A DNA stretch of 64,000 bases from Alligator mississippiensis. Taxonomy: Eukaryota; Chordata; Crocodylia; Alligatoridae. The position numbers and the translations under genes were made by a program. The DNA is taken from contig NC_081828.1 in NCBI RefSeq assembly GCF_030867095.1, positions 210,992,978 through 211,056,977 on the forward strand, in the 5' to 3' direction. A model generated the notes under the pieces. The model searched no databases. It saw nothing but the letters and a program-made list of their open reading frames with translations, and was not told the origin of the DNA. Positions within the stretch are counted from its first letter, which is position 1, and the number at the start of each line of letters is the position of its first letter. Of the stretch, positions 56,198-64,000 are shown in pieces.

Positions 56198-58351
56198 CGG
56201 AGGGGAGGGTTATCATGTCAAAACCCAGAGGGGAGAATGGCTGGGTATCACTGGGCCAGTTGGCTAGTCCCAGAGACAGGACAGGACAAGATGTTGCTGC
56301 TGGAGAGTGGTTTGTGTGCGGAGGAGGCAACATGAGCATTAGTGACTGTAGCAGCAGGGTTGATTTTTACCCTGCAGGAGATGGAGCGGTTGGTCAGGGC
56401 CTGCCAGAATGGTTAATCGGGTCAGAAAGCAGGAATCTCTATATCCCCAATGCTGGAAAATGAAGACATTGCATTACTCCTAGAGAATATGCAGGGGCAA
56501 CTCCCATAGGTGTCTCCTTCTGGCCTTGCTATATAAATAAGAGCATTGCTATGTTGCCAAGAGCAATGTCCAATCCTGGGACCTTCCTACATCACAAAAG
56601 AGGCTGATGCTGGCTGGATGTGTGAGATTGGATCTGGGATCCCCAGTCCTACCCCAAAACTGACAGTAGAGACTACCATAATTAAACTACATGGCTGCTG
56701 GGAAGGAAGGAGCATTTGCAGGAGCAAGGCAGTAGCAGCATCTGGGAGTAACAAGAGGCGGGATGAACTATTTAACGTGGCACATTTTCAAAGTGAACAG
56801 ACTATGATCCAAGGCTGCGTGCGCAGGAGAGATCAGAGGTTTGTGGCAAACATCGCCATCTCCACTTCAGCTTTCAGCTTCAAAAATATAACAAATCATC
56901 CTGAAAAAGGACCAAAGGAAAAATCACTTTTCATCTAACAAGCTGCGCAGAGGACAGGCTGGCGCCCAGCCAAGAGCTTTCATCATTTTCAGCTGCCATC
57001 CATATTGCATGAGACCCGCTGCAGACAGCGACGAGGAGTTCATTGGCACCTAGCAGTGGCTGCATCGAACATGAAAAGGCCGAGGTGCAGATTAGATCAG
57101 AGGAGCGCCAGAGCTTGAAAGCAACAAGCGCTCTATCCGTCACGCTTGTGTCATTGCTGATAGTGGCCTTGGCAGGCAAAGGGAGGGATAATTTCTTGGA
57201 TGCATTTTCACATGCATTTTTAAGGCACTCAGTACCATGCTATCCGGACATGCCTGAGGCCATAAAGTCTTTGCAACGTGACATTATTAGTCCCCAGCTG
57301 TCACAGAAAGAAAAGCCAGGCTGACAGAATAGATGGCAATTCAGCGGGGCACTAATGATATTTAGAAAGGGCTAAGGCTTGTCTACAGGAGGAAGCTGAC
57401 CAGAACAACTGCTACTGAACAAAGGACTTAGCAACAGCTATTCCAGGAAAAAACAGTTCCTTGGGTGGATGTTGTTTTTTCAGAAACAAAAGCCGTCTCA
57501 TACCAGAACAGCTCCTGCGGCTTGGAAGAACCTAATCATTCTGGAATAAAAAAGACGTTGACCCTGATGTAGTAGTGTTTCTATCTGGAGAGCTAGTCCA
57601 GGCAACCTCCTAGTATAGATAAGCCCTTGGATGTCTATACGGAGACATATAGAGCCCTGAGATGTAATATAAATCTACTTTCTGTTCTACCGACGTCATT
57701 AATACTGCTCGTGTGCACAGAGAAATACAAACTCTTATGCAGTACGAACTTGATCACACTTATACCGAAGCATTGCATTTGATGATATTTTCTCTCACTG
57801 TTTAGATGTGGAAGGGGCTAATAAAGCAAAGAAGCACAGTAAGAAAGCTGCCACAGAGATACTAGTCAGCATATGCAAAACTGAAAACAGCCTTTTTTTT
57901 TTTATACCTGGCTATTATTGGCAAGGATTAGATCAGTCTGATGAGGCACTGAGATTTAAATTGTCTCAGATGTACGGCAGCCTTTCAAAGCCTAAGACTA
58001 CTGAACTAAAAAACAAGCTTTATAAATAATGTTTTTCTGAGATATGGATTTAAACAATTGACCGTGAGAGCTGCGGGAAGAGCTCCTGGTTAGAAGACGT
58101 ATTCTTAAGGAGATGTCAAAAAATGAATTGCACATGTATGTTATGGCATGAGATGGCTCCTTGTGTAATTTCGAATGTGGCTGGAATAAAATCTGTTGCC
58201 TTGTGGTATACAAGAACATCCTGTCTCATATCTATATCTAGTTCTCATATAGCCCTTTTCATTGGCAGATCTCAAAGTTATATCTCAAAGTATAAAAATA
58301 TCCTGTCCTATATATACAATGCCTTCTTATAGCTTATAATATATAATTATC

Positions 58352-58417
58352 TGTGTGTGTGTGTGTGTGTGTATACTATATATAGCCTTAGGCTTTCAAA
58401 ATACACACACACACACA
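58352..58417. repeat. (TG)n and (CA)n microsatellites
   Basis: A TG run at 58352-58372 is followed by an AC run at 58403-58417, which can pair as an imperfect hairpin. Confidence 0.93.
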
Positions 58418-59214
58418 ATCACACGTACATAATAATGTGTTATAATCTGATATCTATCTATATCCTTCCTTTCCCTCACAAATGTATCTCCGTCAAGCTA
58501 TATAGGATAAACTCCGGTCTTGGATGTATAAATGAGGTTGCCCTTGATCTCTAGTCCAGAAAAGCTTTGCACTCATGTATCCAAAGCAGAATCTGATCTA
58601 CCCACAATATGTGAGGGGGTCAGGGCACTTTGTAAGGCTTACTGCTGCTACTTTGGGAAGAGCAATGTGTTTCTAAGTGATGACAAGCATCTAACTTCTG
58701 AGTACGTGAGCAGGGTAATAAAGTTGGTATCCTGAAAGGCAGGAGGTTCCAGAGATACCTCCAGTGAAGGGTCCCTGGGTTAGGATTTACCTGCTTTATT
58801 TTCCAATAGATACCACATCATTTTCAGTGGCTCTTCTCTTCTCTGCTCAACCCAGTTCAGGCCAGGAACCTCACTTGGGGCTTCCACATCCCGGGCAAGT
58901 GTCCTTGCAGTGTCAGCGGCTACAGCTACACCGTCTTTGCCACAGCTCTCCAGCCTCCTGCCCAACCTGCTCCCACTCATATGTACTAAACCTGGAAATG
59001 TGGTGGTGAAACCATTTTGGGGATGGTCCCTGTGGCCACTCTTGAGAGTCTTTAGAGCAACTGTGATGGGAGCTCCTGGACTGGTTTCCCTGCTACATTG
59101 CCAGGTTTGGCAGGTGTGTGTGAGAGAGGGTTGGCAGACTGTGCCCCAGACTGTATCCCTTGTTCCTTATATCCATAATCGTGCGGTGGACAAAAGACTT
59201 GCTGTATAGCTCAT

Positions 59215-59440
59215 GGGCTGCAACATGAAGGAGACCCAGGTCCAAGTCTCTGCTCCAATGACTTCTCTAGTTAAACCAAGTGGAAGAGCACTAACAGGAG
59301 AGAATGAGAGACCTATCCCAGAAAGATCCAGTATCACAGGGATCAGGACACTTAACTGAGAAACAGAATACCCCAATTCCTGTTCTTGCCTACCATCCTC
59401 TCACATCCCAGGTAAGTGACTTAATCATCAAGCTATTACT
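59215..59440. repeat. SINE-like repeat
   Basis: GAGACCCAGGTCCAAGTCTC and CTCACATCCCAGGTAAGTG match phrases in the repeats at 40980, 60905 and 61205. The limits are approximate. Confidence 0.45.
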
Positions 59441-60309
59441 TTTAAGTAAACCATATCATACCTTTACACGCCGATTCACCCATCAGCTCTGCCTGCCCCG
59501 TTCCAGAGTCACTAGTTTCCAGGCAGCTCCTCGTTTTCACACAGTCCTCGAGAAACAACTGTACTCGTCTTGTATTTTGTGACTGCAAAGTATTGCACGG
59601 GCATGCTGGAATAGCCAGCGTACAGAGAAGATCCCAGGAAGAGAGATCTGTGTTGATCTGTATTTACATGTAGTTTTCAGCCAGCTCTGAACCCTGGAAA
59701 CCTGCATTTGTTTGCCTTGGCAGTGCCAATCACTGCACTTCTTGGGTTCGTCTCACACTGTTTTAAAGATAATAATTAAAGTAGCGTGGGCAAAGAAAAA
59801 GGATTGCCTAGCATAGGAGGAAAGTACAAATTACCAGGGATGAGCTGACTCAAACAGAATTAAGTAAATTAATGGAATAGAGGAGAATCAGCACTTAAAG
59901 GTGGATTTACAAAGAAGGCCATCAAGAGGATTTGTGATGCTATCTGAAAGACTTTGTGTTCATAAAGCACTGAATGGATTACACTCTGCCATATAATAAA
60001 TGTCATTCTTTTTTGTCTGCGACATTCATTTAACAGATCAAGTGTAATTCAATTCAAGTTGCTAGCAGAGGTCAAAACAATTCTTTGATTTACCAAAGGA
60101 GAAAAAGCACAAATGAATGGCAAACGGACAGGAACAGGGGTGTCTGACAAGAGATGACCTATGATAAGCTTGCCATCGCAAAAGCAGCAAGTCCTAAACA
60201 GTTTGATGACTGAGGTCTTGCCACCGCTCACATGGCATATCACATCCGATAGGCTGGCATCTGATGTCTTTGGAGGCTTGCTGCACCCCTACTAGGAAGA
60301 ACGGAGCTT

Positions 60310-60440
60310 TGCCCTTCAGGAGACCTGGGTGCTGTACTTGGCTTTCTCTCTTCTGGCTATACAACCTGGAACCAATCACTACTCCCTGTGCCTCGGTCTT
60401 CCCACCTGTAAAAATGGGATAGCAATACTTCCTTCCCTTG
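60310..60440 (+). repeat. MIR-like SINE
   Basis: GACCTGGGTGCTGTACTTGG, CTATACAACCTGGAACCAAT, CTGTGCCTCGGTCTTCCCAC and CTGTAAAAATGGGATAGC are in the family's order, including the CCTCAGTTTCCTCATCTGTAAAATGGGGATA-type block. Confidence 0.82.
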
Positions 60441-60509
60441 TGACTTGACAAAGGCTATTTTGTGCCTGGACGTTTGTCTAACATCCCTCTCAACTATACT
60501 TTTGGTCCA

Positions 60510-60650
60510 TAGTTTCATAGTAGGGACCATAGGAGGGACCTGAACAGATCATCTAGCCTGACCCCCTGCCAATAAGAGATATAACCAGGAAACCCCTTGC
60601 TTCTCATATTTTCTAGATCCCTGTGGCTACTAGAACATTCCTTGTGGTGC
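60510..60650 (-). mobile_element. CR1 3' end fragment
   Basis: TTTCATAGTAGGGACCATAG and ATCATCTAGCCTGACCCCCT are the complement of a CR1 3' UTR. It continues into GAAACCCCTTGC-like sequence typical of the family. Confidence 0.85.
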
Positions 60651-60904
60651 ACTTTTAGATCTGCCAATGGAAAAGACTGTATGAAAGCAAAATGTGCTGT
60701 TATAAAGTATGCTCTATTATGTCTGAGTAACGCCATCAGAACCACTCAGGGCCGACAGCTATTGCATTTCTGGTTTGCATCTAGGTCGGCTTGGTGGCTT
60801 GGAGCTGCAAGTGGGCAGGAAAGGATTTTCCCATCGTGAAAAACGTTGGGATGTCAAATTATCTTCCTTTTGAGAAATGGGATGAAACCAAGGCTAAGGT
60901 TTTG

Positions 60905-60985
60905 AACAGCACTCACCTGCGATGCAGGACACCCAGGTTTAAACTTCCCATTCTGCCTTTCTTCTATGTGCCAAGTAAGTGACCA
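60905..60985. repeat. SINE-like repeat fragment
   Basis: GCAGGACACCCAGGTTTAAA and GCCAAGTAAGTGACC share the order of the 59215 and 61205 copies. Confidence 0.4.
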
Positions 60986-61204
60986 TCAAATTAGAGGTGG
61001 GTCTCTCTCAGTCTCTCCAGTCAGAGCTTTTCCCCATTGAATAAATGAATATACTTAGAGCAGTCGTGTGAAATGTGCCTTATTAACCAGAGGGCTATAC
61101 TGCAAGTCCCTTTCTTACCTGAATATAAAGTGATTTATGCAATGTAGAGCAGCACCAGCATGAGAGAGACATTCACTGTGGATAAATCTCTTGGTCTGAA
61201 ATGT

Positions 61205-61315
61205 GGGAAATCCAGCCTGAAATCCCTGGTCTGAATCAGGCAGAGCTGGAGAGCTGAACCCAGGTCTTTAACATGCTTGCTTCAACCCACCAGTCTGTAA
61301 CTCTTCTAGAGTCTC
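61205..61315. repeat. SINE-like repeat fragment
   Basis: CAGAGCTGGAGAGCTGAACC and CAGGTCTTTAACATGC, then CAACCCACCAG resemble the ..CAGGGACTTGAACCCAGGTCT..CTAACCACCAG repeat of sauropsids. Confidence 0.5.
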
Positions 61316-62409
61316 TCTAGAAAAAGTGTTAAGGTTGGAGCAGCTTACTTACATTTATATCCTCCCAGACTTACGCACGGGTAACAATTTGAACATAACA
61401 GCTGCTGCCTTTTTGACATATTCTCCTTTGACACTGGCTCCATATAGATGTGTCTCTCTCTCTGGCCAGAAATCCTATCCCATATCTGATAAATCTTTTC
61501 TGCAAAAAACTGGTACAGTCCAGTGAAAAAATGTTCCCTTGGATGAACTGGCATGTCCTGTTAAAAAAACCCCATTCCATCAAAAATTTACCTTGCAGCC
61601 ATATTAGGAGTTGGTTGTCTCAGAGCAAATTCTGCATTTATCACGTAGTGATTATCTATCTCAGTCTATCTTATGTCTGATAAAGAAACAAGATGACCGG
61701 GCAAGGACCTTAATATGGATGTAATATGTTTGGGACAAGCACAGAACATTAAACCATGTCCATCTACCAAGATATAGAGTTGCACATAGCATAAGCTGTG
61801 CTGGTTTTCTAGGGGCCGCATCAACTCTAGCATAAACCCATTTGAAGTTACAGGGGGATGTATTTGGCTCATGGTTTAGGAAGAGGCCTTGGACCACTGC
61901 TATAGTAAGGACGTGTCACTGTACATGAGATGCTGCTCCCACCATAAGAAAGCTAAAATCCTGCCAAATTAGCCAGCTGAAACAAGCCACAAAGAGGAGT
62001 AGCTCCTGCCTAAACCCACAGGGTGGAAAATTATTAGGGTAATGCAAAACAATGGGAACATACTGCATTGCTGAATGAGAGTCCAAGCTGTTTAATGAAA
62101 TCAGTGGTCCCATCTCTATGTCCAGAATATTGCTGCAGTGGATAAATAAAGTCCTCGGAGAACTTCCTCTGTGCATTAGCAACGTAAAGCCGGAACAACA
62201 TGGTCCTGCACAACCCCTATTACAAGCCCTGGGGTAGGGCACGGGTCAGAGTGCTGCACTGAGCTGCTCTAATTTACAGTTGGAGTCGCTCCAAATGCAT
62301 AATGCTACATGAATGGGCAGCAGAAAATGGCTGTTGAAAATACATAAGGAGATGCACAGTGGAAAAAATAATCTGAGCAATTTAGATTAACTGGTGGGCT
62401 CTGCATTGA

Positions 62410-63155
62410 CTAAGATAATTGGGAAGAAGACCTGAGTGTCATTGTAGGACACTGGAAACTAACCTCTTCTCCAAGCTCAGGGGCAGTCAGAAGAGAAATG
62501 TGAATGGCAGAACATACACATAGTGAGATATGAAATTGTACTGAAAATGCCATATGCTACCTATAAAGCGAACATATGCTCTGACTGAGAACGCCACGAT
62601 CAATTCTCATCATGAGTCTTAAAAATGATAAAAGTAGAAGGAGCAGGGGTCCAGAGATAAGTGATAAAAAGTATTAATGGTATGGAAAAATGCACAAGAG
62701 AGCATAAAAAGACTGCAACTAGATGTCTTAAAGAAGTAGCATGGAGGCATCTGAGGCAGGCCAGAGAAAGTAAAATGGGTTCTCCTAAAACCACATAGGG
62801 GACCATCAAGTAAAACTGTTAGAAGGACACGCTTTGATATACAGCAAAAAATAACCCATGAAACTCATTGATATTGAGGCTAAGAACTTAGTCGGATTCA
62901 ATAAGGTTTACGCATTAATACAGATGATTAAGAGGTCCCCAGAGTAAACAGAACAAGAAGAAAAGAAGAAAGGAGAGAAACCTTCAAACTTCAGGATATA
63001 AATCAAACGGACTACCAAAAGTTAGAAGAAACTTCCTATATGGGCAGTTAACTCCACAACTAACCATTATAGGTTTTTCTCCTTCCCTCTCACCATCATC
63101 ATCTGAAGTATCAGGTGCTGGCCAGTTAGGTAGATAGCACGCTGGTCAAGGACGT
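62410..63155 (+). mobile_element. Ancient CR1/L3-like LINE 3' region
   Basis: The left part translates as EDLSVIVGHWKLTSSPSSGA, like the CR1 DLGVIVD..LKMS.QC..AV segment. Then CCCATGAAACTCATTGATAT and GAGGCTAAGAACTTAG, and the 3' end CAGGATATAAATCAAACGG, GAAACTTCCTATATGGGCAG and ATCAGGTGCTGGCCAG, follow an old CR1/L3-type 3' UTR. Many stops show great age. Confidence 0.78.
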
Positions 63156-64000
63156 CAACAAGAACAATTCAGGAGAATAGCAGCTACATCACAATAAGTC
63201 ACATGCTGTGTCTGCTACAGGAGTGCCTCACACAAAGGAATGCTCTTTAAGTGAAGAAGTGCATACGTTAGTCTCAAAATTAATGTGAAACTTCAAAGGC
63301 TCATTGAAATGATGAACAGAAACATCGTATCACCTGAAGCTGCTTCTGCCTTATTTTCAGCTTTGCTTGATCCAGGTTCTGTGGGCAAAGCCTACGTGTG
63401 CAGTGGGCTGTGACGTTCACATGCACGTTAATGGAGTACCAAGAGTACCAAAGGTGACGGGACTACAACGCAGCACAAATGCATTTCATTTCCCTAAAAT
63501 TAGTCACTCAAGCAGCTCACACTTGACGCTAATTAATTGCAATGACAGCATAGGATGCTACTTACCTCACCATTCAGGAAGCAGTAAAATACTGACACAA
63601 AGAAACCCTGGAAAGAATTGAAAGGAATCATTATTAGATCGCTATTTTGTCAAAGAAGGTGAAGCAGGCAGAAGAGGGAGGTTAAATTGGCTGGGGGGGG
63701 GTGTTATACTGTCACCATAGCTTAACGTGGAAACAAATGCGTTGCTCATCTGTGTTTCCTATGATTCTTGTTGGAGGAAGACTCCAGTGGTGTGTTAGAT
63801 TACCGTGAAGTCTGATTCCACGTTAAGCAGTGCGTTCTGGCATAAATTTATAATTTCTTCATCTGAGTAGGAGATCCAAAGACATAGCTAGGGCTGGATT
63901 TGCCCTGCTCACTCCTGTTTAGTGGCAGTTCAGTCTACCTGAATGTGGTGTTTTATGCACTGGTCTAATGAGTGAAGGTGATCCACTATCAGCTGTAACA
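63156..64000. other. Unique sequence, nothing recognised
   Basis: It holds a 9-bp G run near 63693. No exon of CRHR2 or other gene is seen up to the window end. Confidence 0.35.

Larger units (their letters stand above)
40570..64000 (-). other. CRHR2: Inferred last intron of CRHR2 (or sequence interrupting the gene)
   Basis: Because the terminal exon lies on the minus strand, everything to its right should be CRHR2 intron until the preceding 42-nt exon (coding for a peptide like GFFVSVFYCFFNGE) is met. I looked by eye for that exon and for the helix 5-7 exons on the minus strand and saw none. The interval holds repeats listed separately plus long stretches of AT-rich unique DNA (41.2-42.3, 42.6-44.4, 44.8-46.0, 46.7-48.0, 48.3-50.5, 50.8-52.3, 52.6-56.0, 56.2-58.3 and 63.2-64.0 kb) in which I recognise no gene. 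Confidence 0.55.

Noticed and set aside
58780..58980. Minus-strand frame ending before a GTAAAT donor-like site
   Set aside because: It does not match CRHR2 and has no acceptor; the phrase looks repeat-like.
1..64000. CRISPR arrays, operons, bacterial promoters, tRNA or rRNA genes
   Set aside because: The sequence is vertebrate nuclear DNA; no spaced identical repeats, cloverleaf genes or ribosomal sequence were seen. B-box-like matches belong to SINE remnants.

Overview
Organism and setting. This is vertebrate nuclear DNA, low in coding density and rich in repeats. CR1-type LINEs dominate, with many short hAT-type elements carrying 8-bp target duplications and scattered MIR-like SINEs. There are no Alu, B1 or L1 sequences. 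This points to a non-avian sauropsid. I favour a crocodilian because several CR1 3' ends finish in TCTATGAAA-type repeats and many MITEs start GGGCATGTCTACAC; that assignment is from memory of repeat styles and was not tested.

The one gene. The minus strand at 40402-40542 encodes the last 46 residues and stop codon of the corticotropin-releasing hormone receptor CRHR2. A textbook splice acceptor sits at 40543-40569. A roughly 1 kb repeat-poor 3' UTR ends at an AATAAA signal at 39394-39399. The gene reads right to left, so its other exons should lie above 40.6 kb. I found none of the conserved transmembrane exons up to 64000, so the last intron appears to be at least 23 kb.

Layout. 1-9.9 kb: GC-rich start, a local duplication, two hAT MITEs sharing one target site, MIR, and CR1 fragments including a pseudogenised reverse transcriptase at 7500-8660. 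9.9-13.6 kb: a hAT end, a 680-bp inverted-repeat element and a decayed PIF/Harbinger transposase. 13.6-19 kb: a 641-bp hAT element and a MITE split by a 1.57-kb CR1 with an open 486-codon frame. 19-31 kb: mostly unique sequence with a hAT element with perfect target duplications, MIR and CR1 fossils, and one well-formed candidate exon. 31.7-37.5 kb: a G-rich degenerate minisatellite, composite MITE-like repeats, an LTR-like block, hAT and CR1. 37.5-40.6 kb: intergenic sequence, then the CRHR2 terminal exon. 40.6-64 kb: inferred CRHR2 intron with CR1, MIR, hAT and TA-flanked MITE copies, microsatellites and an ancient CR1/L3-like 3' end.

How it fits together. Apart from the CRHR2 exon, nothing supports a working protein gene. 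Most longer open frames are repeat-derived or chance frames in GC-rich DNA. Repeat calls were made by eye from terminal repeats, target duplications and translated motifs; family names are at superfamily level.
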